Shown piece by piece: positions 14,185 through 23,838 of a DNA stretch of 48,230 nucleotides. The stretch spans positions 1 through 48,230 of the forward strand of contig CALKXE010000134.1 of assembly GCA_938003955.1 (NCBI GenBank), given 5' to 3'. This stretch comes from an uncultured Saprospiraceae bacterium (lineage in GTDB: Bacteria > Bacteroidota > Bacteroidia > Chitinophagales > Saprospiraceae). The translations under genes and the position numbers were made by a program. Position 1 is the first letter of the stretch, and the number at the start of each line of letters is the position of its first letter. The notes beneath the pieces were generated by a model, which saw only the letters and a list, made by a program, of their open reading frames with translations, ran no database searches and was not told where the DNA came from.

Positions 14185-17100
14185 TTATCGCACTACGATA
14201 AACTTACCTTTTGTTTCATGCTCTCCGATCGTAATTTTATAATAATACATACCAGGAGTCAAGTCTTGGACATCTATTACATCACTAGATTGATTTTTAA
14301 TCAATTGACCTTGAGTATTGAGTATTGATACATTGAGGTTTCCTTTTGCAGATACGCCACTTAGATCTATTCTTAAGTAATCCACAGTTGGATTAGGGAA
14401 TACTTTTAAAGAGGCCAATTCTGGGCTGTTAGTACTTGTAATAAGATTTTCGATTTCTCCACCTACTACATAGAGTTCAAGGTTCTCATCTACAGCATAT
14501 GATGTTCTATTTGATACTTTTATCGCATCATGTAGAAGAATGTTAGCTTTGGCAGTACACTGAATATAGACTACAGCATTGTTAGCATCTAATGAAGGAT
14601 CTTGTGCATTTAAGAAATCACTAATTACAATCACTAATTCACCATCAGATGAAACGTTGTAATCATTCATTGCAAATCCTAAATTATTTTCGATGCCTTC
14701 GATTACTAATAAATCAGTATTGAGACCTAATCTTATTTCCATACCCATTAACAAATTTTCATCTTCTATGGATACTGGGATCATATAAGTTTCTCCATTA
14801 TTAAGAACCTTATCTTCAATTGTAAGTTTGGCAGTAACTGGTAGTTCTTCGCCTCCAGGAAGTATAGCACTATCATCTACATCACCTTTCTTGTACGCAA
14901 CATAAGTTGCTTTAGGTTGAATCAATGTGCCGTTATCCACTTGAGTATTTATAAACTTCCATTCAATTTCATTGGTCACACCTAGGATTCTTTTTCTCAA
15001 GTCAAGCACGTCAGCTGCAGTTATATTTCCATTTGAATCTATATCAGATGCTAAAGTCAACCTTTCATCAAGATCTTCTAATCCCAGTATATGTCTTTGT
15101 ATCAGGATTAGATCTCTTACATTTACACCATTTAGAACTTCATCATCAAAATCAATAGAAATAATGTCACCAAGGACTTGTGTTTCACCTTCCATATTCG
15201 TTTGATAATTGCTATTAAAAATAACACCTGGGACAGCACGATCTGTAGCGGTAGTCACGGATACTAAATTTTCAAAACCTGAAAAGTCTACCATAATTGT
15301 CTGGCTATAATTCCATGTTATATCATAAGTGTTGTTCACAGCTTTCCATATTCTAGCTACGGTAAGCGTCGAAGGAGTAAGTTCTACTAATAGATCAACA
15401 TAAGTAGCTGAATAGTCATCAGGAGTATTGAAGAAAATAGGTCTAGCGTCTTTTTCAGGGACATTTGAAAATTCTATCAACCCATCAGGTGTAATTCTAT
15501 AATCAGCGACAGAAAGGTCAGAAGGCCATTCTACATCATCTTCTAATGAGTGCCCTGTATCACAATCTCCAGCTGGAGCATTATTAGGTAGTACGTCACA
15601 AATAAGATTGTTAGGGTTGATTCCTACATTGATTACTTGTACGTGTGTATAGATACCTTCAGTAGATTGAGGCTCATAAGTGTACCAGTCAATTACAGTA
15701 AATGTTCTTACGATTTTATAATTGCCATCAGTATATAAGAATACATTGTCTTCATACGTATATCCAATCAAAGTACAAGTTGCTACTGGGTGTATAGAAA
15801 CATCAACATTTTCTAATGCGAATCCGAAAGTTGATACTAAAACGCCTGGTGTCAATTGATCTGCTGGTACACTTGTCTCAGGAATATATATAACATCAAG
15901 TGGAAATGTAACATCTGTATCAATATTCATTGGGCACTCACTTTCATAGTCGACTACATTTATCGTTCCCCAGCACGAGTTTCCTGTATCTGAGTCAGTC
16001 ACAGTGTACGTTAGTGTTTGACCAATATAGTTTAGAGTGATTATGTTATCGGCTACTATATCTCCATTGAATTCGATAGTCAAGCTGATAGTCGAATAAT
16101 CATAATTAGTTCCCGCTAATAGATCTTCTGGAAATAGTTCTACACTACCATTATCTACATTTACAGTAACATTGTCGATGCAAGAAAGAGAAGTGTTTGT
16201 CGAAGTATATAACTTAATAACCTGAACATCAGTTTTTATCGCAGTAGTAAGCCAATCTAATGAAGTAAATGTTCTTAATATTTTATAACCATAAGAAGTG
16301 TTGATAACTTGGTCTGTATAAGCAATAACTATGTTATTACATGAAGCTATAGTATATGGATTTGCTTGTTCGTATGTATAGTTATAAAATGATTGTAAGT
16401 TTTCTACTGTGAGATTAGCTAATACACCATCGGCATCTGTGATATTAATATCTGCAGGAAAGATGATATCATTAACTGTACAGCCACTTCCACTTCCGTC
16501 TCCAATGACAGTTACAATAGCCCATACTGTATTAACATTTCCACTTTCATCTGTTACGGTCAATGTTACCTGATTGTCTCCAATGTGTGCGGCAGTAAAT
16601 AATGTCTGACTTAGAGAAAGTGAAACACTACCACAGTTATCATAACTTCCATCGTCTACTGCTTGCGGAAAAAGAGTCGCCTGTCCATTGGTCAATTGTA
16701 AAGTTATGTTTTGATCTGCTATGGCAATTGGAATAACATTGTCTTGTAGTACAAGACTTACAATACAAGTAGAAGTTTCAACACTATTACCTGCTTTGAT
16801 GAAAATGTTAAAAGGAGTATTAATTTCATAATTAACACAGTCAAAATCAATCGTTTCTGTATATGTACCATTTTGGCTAGTAGCCATAGTAACTGAGGCG
16901 AAATCATCTGGATTTAGTAGGAAATCTACAGCATAAAGAGTAGTTGGTCCAAATTGATTAAGAACTGCAGTCGAAAGAGTAATACACTGCATGGTAGATT
17001 CTCCACCATCTATAACAGTAACCGTACCCCAAGTTTGATTAGTGTTTCCACTTTGATCCGTTGCAGTTAAGAAAACTTGATTCGCTCCTAAATGAGCTGT

Positions 17101-19329
17101 AGTGAATTGAGTCTGACTCAAAGAAAGAGAAGCTACTCCGCATAAATCATAACTTCCGTTGTCTAGCATTTCTGGAGTTAAAGTGGCTTGTCCATTAATT
17201 AGTGACAATGTGATATTTTGTTTTACTATAACCACTGGAGGGACATTATCAACGAGGGTAAGACTTACGGTACAAGCAGATAAAATTCCATTATTATTTC
17301 CTAGAACATACACATCTATTGGTGCATCCAGGTTGTATTGCGAACAATCAAAATCAATACTCTCAGTATATGGTCCATTAGGATTTGTAGACATAGAGAA
17401 TGAATCAAAATCATCATCATTCAAAACAAAGTCTTCTGCATATAAAGTAGTTGGTCCAAACTGACCTGTTAATGCTGTAGATATGCCAATACATTCTATA
17501 GACGTTCCTTCTCCTTGTCCTAATATAAGCGTAGATGTTGCAAAGTCAGAATTTCCTGATTCATCATATACTCTTAGTTTAACTTCATAGGTTCCAGGAA
17601 CTGTAAAAGTATGAGGAGTAACCGTCATAGATACAGGCCCTCCACAATTATCGAAACTCCCTAGATCAATTAATGAAGGAAATAATACATAAGGTTCCGA
17701 ACCATTCATTGAGGCAATAATAGTATTATGTGCATAGGGTGTAGGTGCTTTTTTGTCGAGCACAGTAACTCCTCCCCAACATTTGTTTCCTGTAGCTCCA
17801 TCTAAGACTGCTAGCGCTATGTCCGCTCCAATATGAGAACAGTCAAGCGTGAGAGATTCAGAGTATACAGTAGGTTCGTAATCTGGAGCATATCCAATTC
17901 CTACAGTGTAATTTCCATTTAGGGAAATACTTCCTTGTGGTTCTAGTATATCATAAAAATCTAAAGTTATAGTTTCATCAGCACCTAGAATTATTCCTGT
18001 TTGATCATTGCATGCAAGAGCTGTTGGTCCAAAATATACATTTACTTGAAAAGTTTGTGAAGTGGAATTTCCTGCTTCGTCCGTTACAGTATATGTCACA
18101 TCATATATTCCTGCAGATGCGAATAATCCTAGTGATACAGACTGTGAAGCTATGGTACAGTTTTCAAAAGTAAACCTATCTAGCATATCTACTGTAAGTA
18201 ACGCCTCTGTAGGTACATTAAGTGTTAGGTATATAGTACTTGGTACAGATAAGATAGGAGGTATTTTATCTTCGATTACTATTGTTGACCAACATGTATT
18301 ACCAGAATTATCATCACGTATAGTCACTTCATTTACGGTCCCTTGATCGCTACAAGTCAATAATCCAGTTTTATTGAACGGTCCCCCATTGATGGATACA
18401 CTATAATTTGCATTCGCAAGAATAAATCCTTCTAGGATCATGTCTGGGGTGATAACAGCTTGGCCCTCTAGGTCTAAAGAAACATTTACATTGTTATTAC
18501 AAGCTATAGAATTACCTGAAGGTACAATTACAGTAATTGTACCTTGAGTTGTGTTTCCAGAAACATCTGATATTGTATAATTGACAAGATATTCTCCCGC
18601 ACTAGAAAATGTTGATTGAGAAAAAGTAGCGGATTCTATTCCACAGTTATCATGAGCATTGTTTGATAGCATGTCAGCTGTTAACTCGACACCGTTTTGG
18701 CCATATAGTGCAAGATATATAGGGAATGATTCATTGATAATAGGAGCAACTTTATCTTCTATAAGTACTTGACCAGAACATGTTTCTATATCTCCATTTT
18801 CATTTGTCCCTTGTACATAATAAGGTTGTAATCCTACATCACAACAAAAGAATTCTGCAAATGTGGAGAAGTAGACACCATCTCTTGATACTTTTATGTC
18901 TGTATATGCTTCGATATTTTGAACAAATGATTGTGCATATACCTTGGCTTTACTTTCTCCAGCAACTGGTCCGGAAGTTAAAGACACTACTATATTCTGT
19001 TGACAGATTAGTAAAGAACCACCGGTCCCCATAGTGATCGTTTGGTCGCAGAAAATATCAGAACGATCTACTACATTAAATCTTCTTCTTACAAAGCCAT
19101 CATTGTTTGTGTCTAAGTTAATGATGATATCAGTAAATTCTACATCTACTTGTCCATTTATATCGAAAGCAGTTGCCAATCCTGTTAATCCTGTATCAGT
19201 ATAATCCGCGTCACTTGATAATGTAATATCCGCTGGACATATTATTGCTGGATCTTGTCCAAATGTCTGTCCAAGGCCCACAATTGTGAACAAGCAAACA
19301 AACATGATGAGTCGTTGAATTTTTTTCAT
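14185..19329 (-). CDS. Giant T9SS-secreted HYR-like repeat protein with dockerin- and cohesin-like modules
   Basis: This is a 1714-residue protein. A signal peptide (1-24) is followed by about five HYR/Ig-like modules, recognisable by 'PP-I/V ... LTPEMLDNGSYDLCG ... TATDQSGN ... GTVTV'. They alternate with Cys-containing modules of the type SIACNNNVNVSLD ... NTCWSTIVIEDK. Two PKD-less spacer regions with paired EDNVFLYTDGNYKI-like strands follow. Near residues 1375-1452 there is a dockerin-like pair of calcium loops (NVRDLILIQRHILG and DIDSNGNITAADVLDLRKRILG). Then comes a cohesin-like beta domain (AKLTIEDKVLNNGETYMIPVSI ... LLMGMEIRLGL), and the end is a type A T9SS sorting domain (KVFPNPTVDYLRIDLSG ... 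GMYYYKITIG). It is likely a cell-surface adhesin or scaffold. It is the last gene of the second sigma operon, 36 bases after the membrane-protein gene. Confidence 0.88.
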   Translation of the reverse strand: MKKIQRLIMFVCLFTIVGLGQTFGQDPAIICPADITLSSDADYTDTGLTGLATAFDINGQVDVEFTDIIINLDTNNDGFVRRRFNVVDRSDIFCDQTITMGTGGSLLICQQNIVVSLTSGPVAGESKAKVYAQSFVQNIEAYTDIKVSRDGVYFSTFAEFFCCDVGLQPYYVQGTNENGDIETCSGQVLIEDKVAPIINESFPIYLALYGQNGVELTADMLSNNAHDNCGIESATFSQSTFSSAGEYLVNYTISDVSGNTTQGTITVIVPSGNSIACNNNVNVSLDLEGQAVITPDMILEGFILANANYSVSINGGPFNKTGLLTCSDQGTVNEVTIRDDNSGNTCWSTIVIEDKIPPILSVPSTIYLTLNVPTEALLTVDMLDRFTFENCTIASQSVSLGLFASAGIYDVTYTVTDEAGNSTSQTFQVNVYFGPTALACNDQTGIILGADETITLDFYDILEPQGSISLNGNYTVGIGYAPDYEPTVYSESLTLDCSHIGADIALAVLDGATGNKCWGGVTVLDKKAPTPYAHNTIIASMNGSEPYVLFPSLIDLGSFDNCGGPVSMTVTPHTFTVPGTYEVKLRVYDESGNSDFATSTLILGQGEGTSIECIGISTALTGQFGPTTLYAEDFVLNDDDFDSFSMSTNPNGPYTESIDFDCSQYNLDAPIDVYVLGNNNGILSACTVSLTLVDNVPPVVIVKQNITLSLINGQATLTPEMLDNGSYDLCGVASLSLSQTQFTTAHLGANQVFLTATDQSGNTNQTWGTVTVIDGGESTMQCITLSTAVLNQFGPTTLYAVDFLLNPDDFASVTMATSQNGTYTETIDFDCVNYEINTPFNIFIKAGNSVETSTCIVSLVLQDNVIPIAIADQNITLQLTNGQATLFPQAVDDGSYDNCGSVSLSLSQTLFTAAHIGDNQVTLTVTDESGNVNTVWAIVTVIGDGSGSGCTVNDIIFPADINITDADGVLANLTVENLQSFYNYTYEQANPYTIASCNNIVIAYTDQVINTSYGYKILRTFTSLDWLTTAIKTDVQVIKLYTSTNTSLSCIDNVTVNVDNGSVELFPEDLLAGTNYDYSTISLTIEFNGDIVADNIITLNYIGQTLTYTVTDSDTGNSCWGTINVVDYESECPMNIDTDVTFPLDVIYIPETSVPADQLTPGVLVSTFGFALENVDVSIHPVATCTLIGYTYEDNVFLYTDGNYKIVRTFTVIDWYTYEPQSTEGIYTHVQVINVGINPNNLICDVLPNNAPAGDCDTGHSLEDDVEWPSDLSVADYRITPDGLIEFSNVPEKDARPIFFNTPDDYSATYVDLLVELTPSTLTVARIWKAVNNTYDITWNYSQTIMVDFSGFENLVSVTTATDRAVPGVIFNSNYQTNMEGETQVLGDIISIDFDDEVLNGVNVRDLILIQRHILGLEDLDERLTLASDIDSNGNITAADVLDLRKRILGVTNEIEWKFINTQVDNGTLIQPKATYVAYKKGDVDDSAILPGGEELPVTAKLTIEDKVLNNGETYMIPVSIEDENLLMGMEIRLGLNTDLLVIEGIENNLGFAMNDYNVSSDGELVIVISDFLNAQDPSLDANNAVVYIQCTAKANILLHDAIKVSNRTSYAVDENLELYVVGGEIENLITSTNSPELASLKVFPNPTVDYLRIDLSGVSAKGNLNVSILNTQGQLIKNQSSDVIDVQDLTPGMYYYKITIGEHETKGKFIVVR

Positions 19330-19365
19330 AGTTTTAAGTTTTAAAAGATTTTTGAATCTCTCCCG

Positions 19366-20790
19366 TTACGGTCTGTATACTACGCCAAGTTGTACACCGT
19401 AGTGGGAGTTTTTAAGTTGATAATAATTATTAGATTTTGTTATTGTTCCTAGGCCATGGTTATAGTTACCAGCGAGCCCAATTGAAAAGTTACCTAAAGT
19501 GTATTCGACACCTAGTTTTCCACCTATATCAATTCCTTTATTCTGATAAGGATGAGTTTCGGACGGTGTGAATTTTGTTATTGTCGGATTATCCTTCTCA
19601 AAGTAGTACCCATCATTTCTAGACCAGATGTTATATCCTACGAATGCATCGGTAACTAAAGATAGTTGATTGATGAGAGAATGTCTCTTACCAAAACCGA
19701 CTTCAAGATTTATATAGTCATGATTTCTGTGCCATATAATATCATTTTGCAGGATGCTTGTTACTGTTATGTCACCAAGGGTTTCGAATGCATTTCCATA
19801 TTTATCTATGGTTTTAGATTCTACTCCATTTTCAATATTTTGAGTAATATTCTTATCGAAGTTACTATATCTCGATGTCGATCTTGTGTGTGAAATACCA
19901 CCGAATAGTCTCCATCCATTCTTGTTTTCTTGTCCGTGTTGGATAGAGTTTGATAGTCCAATAAGATTTTGTTCTCTTGCAAATTGAGGATCAAGTGTTA
20001 CTTCATTGTCAGTGAATGTTATTCTACTATTAGTTTTGTTTACGCCAGTATTAATTTGCCAAAATGATTTCCACCTGTTGATTTTCAAAGGTTCAATACT
20101 TGGTGTTGGGATAGTTAGATTATCTAACTGTTCCAATAGTCCTAATTCAAGTAGTTTGATAGAAGAAATACCACCAATTACAGATCTGTTTTCTAAGATT
20201 GTTTTTATTTCTTGTGATTTATTTATTGTTTTGTTGGGAACATCACTTAAGAGTAGAGTAGCTTCTTTGGTAATGATGTTTTTAGATGTTTCCGTATCCG
20301 TACTTGGTTGATGGATATTAGTAATGTTATTGACTACGCTATTTGTTGCCGTTGTATTACTATTATCCATTCTACCGCGATTATGCCCATCTTCATAGCT
20401 TGTTAGGTGAGGTTGTGTGTGCGTATTTGTTTTAGATTCTATTTTATTTATTGAATTCTTATTAGTGATTGATTTATCACTTACGATAGTATTCTGATCA
20501 TCAAGCGATGTCTCATTTGAGGACTCAAGTTTTGATGTTACAAGGATTGGCTCTGATTCTACTGTTATTTCACTACTTCCTTCTGATGTATACACAAATA
20601 TACTTCCAGCTACAATCAGTCCAAGAAGAACGCCCGTCATCATCCACCAAATAGGTCTTCTTCTATTGTTGTCAACTGGAGGAAGTTGTGGTTCTATATT
20701 GGCCCAAAGATCAGCGGTATCGATTTCAAAAGACATGCCATCGGCTATATCTTTGATTTCTTCTTCTTTGTTTGTTAAATATTCTTTCAT
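19366..20790 (-). CDS. Sigma-linked single-pass membrane protein with C-terminal beta-rich domain (possible anti-sigma/sensor)
   Basis: This is a 474-residue protein. The N-terminal 46 residues are polar with the motif D27-L-W-x-x-I-x-x-x-L and a basic NNRRRP just before the membrane, an arrangement seen repeatedly in Bacteroidota proteins encoded next to ECF sigma factors. One membrane helix (about 47-67, IWWMMTGVLLGLIVAGSIFVY) follows, then a Ser/Thr/Asn-rich linker to about 230. The remaining part is barrel-like (KSFWQINTGVNKTNSRITF ... VEYTLGNFSIGLAGNYNHG ... YGVQLGVVYRP). It has the same layout as the product of 4339-5703, with little obvious sequence identity. It follows the sigma gene by 38 bases. 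A membrane-tethered anti-sigma role is inferred from context. Confidence 0.72.
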   Translation of the reverse strand: MKEYLTNKEEEIKDIADGMSFEIDTADLWANIEPQLPPVDNNRRRPIWWMMTGVLLGLIVAGSIFVYTSEGSSEITVESEPILVTSKLESSNETSLDDQNTIVSDKSITNKNSINKIESKTNTHTQPHLTSYEDGHNRGRMDNSNTTATNSVVNNITNIHQPSTDTETSKNIITKEATLLLSDVPNKTINKSQEIKTILENRSVIGGISSIKLLELGLLEQLDNLTIPTPSIEPLKINRWKSFWQINTGVNKTNSRITFTDNEVTLDPQFAREQNLIGLSNSIQHGQENKNGWRLFGGISHTRSTSRYSNFDKNITQNIENGVESKTIDKYGNAFETLGDITVTSILQNDIIWHRNHDYINLEVGFGKRHSLINQLSLVTDAFVGYNIWSRNDGYYFEKDNPTITKFTPSETHPYQNKGIDIGGKLGVEYTLGNFSIGLAGNYNHGLGTITKSNNYYQLKNSHYGVQLGVVYRP

Positions 20791-20828
20791 CTTTTTATAT
20801 CTTTTCCAAGCAATCGAATCTGTAAATT

Positions 20829-21419
20829 CTAGGCTAGTTTTTGTATTTTTTTCATCGTAGTAAGACTTGTCACCCTCTCGTTATTACTTAATTCATGTGA
20901 GTTTCTTTTCGAAAATTCTTCGACGATCATTTTTCTTGCTCTTGCTACGAGTGATCGAGAACTACTTTCTGTTATTCCCAGGTGTTGACTTATTTCTTTA
21001 TGATTGTAGCCTTCCACAATAAACATGTTGATGGCAATTCGATATCTTTCACTTAGCGTTTCTAAGAAATCCATCACATCTCTAACTTCGAGATGATCTG
21101 ATATTTTTTCTTCTTCAGAGGGCTCTACTACATCATCTATATTAAAGTTGATATGTTTTTTTTCCCTTCTTATCCATTGCAAGCATTGGGTGGCAGTTAC
21201 TCTCGCTGCCCAAGACTTAAATGATCCCGTTGCTTCATATTTATTGATATTATTCAAAATATGCACGAGTGATTCTTGAAGACAATCTTTTGCCAACTCA
21301 TAATCGGAGATGTACCGTCGGCAAACACCGAATAGGTAAGAAGAGTATGAATCGACAAATGCTTTTTGACATTTTCTATCATTCTTCTGACATCCTTGTA
21401 TGATGAGTTTTTCTTCCAA
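20829..21419 (-). CDS. ECF-type RNA polymerase sigma factor
   Basis: Region 2 is AFVDSYSSYLFGVCRRYISDYELAKDCLQESLVHILNNI, followed by SFKSWAARVTATQCLQWIRREKK. Region 4 is LETLSERYRIAINMFIVEGY plus the helix-turn-helix NHKEISQHLGITESSSRSLVARARK. The start is uncertain. The frame is open to 21545, inside the upstream gene, where the first codon would be TTG. A TTG at 21419 gives LEEKLIIQGCQKNDRKCQKAF, the usual ECF N-terminus, and a 196-residue product, so it is preferred. There is no in-frame ATG near either site. It lies between the lipoprotein gene and the membrane-protein gene on the same strand, forming one operon. Confidence 0.85.
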   Translation of the reverse strand: MEEKLIIQGCQKNDRKCQKAFVDSYSSYLFGVCRRYISDYELAKDCLQESLVHILNNINKYEATGSFKSWAARVTATQCLQWIRREKKHINFNIDDVVEPSEEEKISDHLEVRDVMDFLETLSERYRIAINMFIVEGYNHKEISQHLGITESSSRSLVARARKMIVEEFSKRNSHELSNNERVTSLTTMKKIQKLA

Positions 21420-21469
21420 TGGGTTTATTTGGGATTTATATTTAGTAGCTAGTCTTACTCTTTTAGTAA

Positions 21470-23149
21470 TTATTGTATTCTGGTCACAATTACTCCTTCG
21501 ACTGGGTATGTGCCTGCCAAGAAAGGGTTTAGTGTTTGCATCCAAATATTACCTGAAAATGCTACTCTAAGTTGTCCGTTTTGTTGCACATCATAGTGGG
21601 TTACTTGGAAAGCGGTTATTCCACAGCCCTCTGTAGAGTTTTCGCAAGACACGTAATATCCAGTATCACCAAAGTCTACATCATTGATAACTATGTTTAC
21701 TTGTTTTTCTGGGACGACGCCTACTGCTGTTCCTGAGAATATTAGTTTTATTTGACCCTCTTGGGCACTCAGTTCTGTTCTCCCTTCAATCGTTGTTTGT
21801 AAGTTAAATGCTGGATATGCTTTTGCATCATCTCTAATTTTGAAATAACTGAATCCGTCTGAATATTCTGGACAATTAGTTAGAATATCTATTGTCTCAT
21901 TTAAACTAGAAGACCAACTTATTTCAGCTCCTGGCTGTTCTGTGTTTTCGTCATATGCAGCTATTGTAAAATCTCCACAAACTGCTATCCATCTATCCTG
22001 GCCCTGCTCCGAGAATACATAATGATTATCAGAGTTCGTATTCGTAATATTTAAAGCAGAATTTGATACGATATTGCCTTCACAATCAATAACACTTGTA
22101 TTCAGGTATTGATAGAAGTCTGTGTTTGTAATTGCTAAATTTTGATTGTTCAAATCGTTATTGTCGATCTCAATAGATTGTGATTGCAATGATTCATCAC
22201 ATGGATTTAGTAATTCAACTGTGATAGTTTCTTTCTCTGGGAGTAATCCAATCCATCTACCGTTTTCAGTAGCGCAGATATCATTTTGTAATCCATCGTG
22301 TGTCCAGCTCATTGGTTGGTATGCTACCTTCTGCTCGTCTTTGGTGATTACACCTTCCACGAATACTCCTTTTGTATATTTTGCGAAAGTATAGTAACCT
22401 TTTGCCAATATATCAACTTCAATATTTGAAGATATGTTTGATACCAGTTCCCAGACATCAGTTTCGTTATTCAAGACGAACAGACCATTTATACCTTCTT
22501 CTATATCGCCTATTTTAAGCTTTACTGGCGCGGTAGGGTCTACTATAAGTTTATTTGCAGAATCGTCATTGCTCGATAGGTAAAATCCACCTCTTGAGTC
22601 GATAGCCAGAAGATGAGATTCAATATTGTAGCCAACTGGAGTTAGTTTTATATTAGCGTCAATATCTGTGTAAGTAATATTTATGCTAGTTGGGTCACCA
22701 TTTTCAAATTTAGTTTCTGAAAAATCAACTGATAGTTCTTTATTCAATTGTATTGTAGCCTCTGATTTTGCTTTTTGGACAGAAGAGTATACATCATGTG
22801 TATGTATAATAAGGTGATTGATATCGTTTTCTACGAGAAGTTCTGTTCTTAGACCTATTTGATCACCATCTTTTGATACTCTGAATGTTTGACCTTTTTT
22901 ACGAGCTTCTTCTAATTCTATTAAAAAATAGTCAGACGCAATATCCTGCGTCTGGCCATTCATATTAATGAAGTAATCAGATATGGTTTCACCTTCATTG
23001 TTTTCTACACTACCACTTATACGAGTAGTTACATATACTTCTTCTGTTTGTATTATGATTTCTGGGGCATCAGGAGTATTATCTATATTTTCATAACATC
23101 CGGTACATAAGATCAAAGTTGCTATGAATAATGAGAAAAAGCGAGTCAT
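21470..23149 (-). CDS. Large lipoprotein of unknown function heading the second sigma operon
   Basis: This is a 559-residue protein. The lipoprotein signal MTRFFSLFIATLILCTGC puts the lipidated Cys at 18. After it comes a beta-sandwich-like region (about 40-75; VTTRISGSVENNEGETISDYFINMNGQ) resembling the carboxypeptidase-regulatory-like fold. Repeated beta-rich segments with pairs of cysteines follow (NDICATENGRWIGLLPEKETITVELLNPCDE; YLNTSVIDCEGNIVSNSALNITNT; RWIAVCGDFTIAAYDENT), which look like two or three copies of one Cys-bearing module. The C-terminal 120 residues are a different beta domain. No enzyme motif is visible. It is the first gene of the operon that continues through the sigma factor to the giant HYR-like protein. 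Confidence 0.75.
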   Translation of the reverse strand: MTRFFSLFIATLILCTGCYENIDNTPDAPEIIIQTEEVYVTTRISGSVENNEGETISDYFINMNGQTQDIASDYFLIELEEARKKGQTFRVSKDGDQIGLRTELLVENDINHLIIHTHDVYSSVQKAKSEATIQLNKELSVDFSETKFENGDPTSINITYTDIDANIKLTPVGYNIESHLLAIDSRGGFYLSSNDDSANKLIVDPTAPVKLKIGDIEEGINGLFVLNNETDVWELVSNISSNIEVDILAKGYYTFAKYTKGVFVEGVITKDEQKVAYQPMSWTHDGLQNDICATENGRWIGLLPEKETITVELLNPCDESLQSQSIEIDNNDLNNQNLAITNTDFYQYLNTSVIDCEGNIVSNSALNITNTNSDNHYVFSEQGQDRWIAVCGDFTIAAYDENTEQPGAEISWSSSLNETIDILTNCPEYSDGFSYFKIRDDAKAYPAFNLQTTIEGRTELSAQEGQIKLIFSGTAVGVVPEKQVNIVINDVDFGDTGYYVSCENSTEGCGITAFQVTHYDVQQNGQLRVAFSGNIWMQTLNPFLAGTYPVEGVIVTRIQ

Positions 23150-23838
23150 AATATTGATTGTTTGATAGGATAATGCACTTAAGATACGAAGCGTTGCAAT
23201 AAAAATAAAAAAACTATTCCAATAGGTATTTATAGTTGTGGTATCGTGTGTAGAACAAAATACACTTTTGTGGAAGAATAAGCTTTAGGTTTTCATAAGA
23301 GCTTTCTGCTTGGATTGTCAAATTGCTAGCCCACAAATATTTTATTTGTTACACTAGCCATCGTGTTTGCTTTGCAAGCCACTTGGCCGAACTGCCTCTA
23401 GATGTTGACAACTAGATGTTAATCTAGATTTTGTGAAATTTGTTTCGTGAGGAGAAAGCGTTCAAAGTTTAGTAATGAAAGAGTTGCGTTGTCACCTTTA
23501 TAAAGCGATTTAGGTTTTATAATGGAATGAGTTGGTAGATAATCAAAGGACTTCAGAGAAGTCTAACTATGTTAGCTAATCAAATTGAACCTATATCGAC
23601 TTCAGAGAAGTCGGGCTTTCATCTAATCTAAATTTAATCATAAGTTGATAGTCAAATTTAATCAAATAGACTTTACGCAAGTTGCGAACATGATCTATGT
23701 ACACGATTCGTTATAGAGCCTGCAATTAAGCAATTCTTGTACTTCCGTAATTATTTCATAAATCTATGATATTTCCTTTTTCATCGAGTTTTTGAATTAT
23801 TAGAATTGTTTTTGAGCATATTGCGTAAAAATCATCTT
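23150..23838. other. Gene-free divergent intergenic region with short palindromic repeats
   Basis: No coding frame is convincing here. The interval holds two copies of the 15-base palindrome GACTTC-AGA-GAAGTC (23549-23563 and 23598-23612), a looser third relative near 23664-23681, and a local CTAGATGTT direct repeat near 23398-23425. It separates the minus-strand sigma operon from the plus-strand ABC transporter genes, so both promoters should lie inside; none matched the consensus clearly. Confidence 0.55.
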
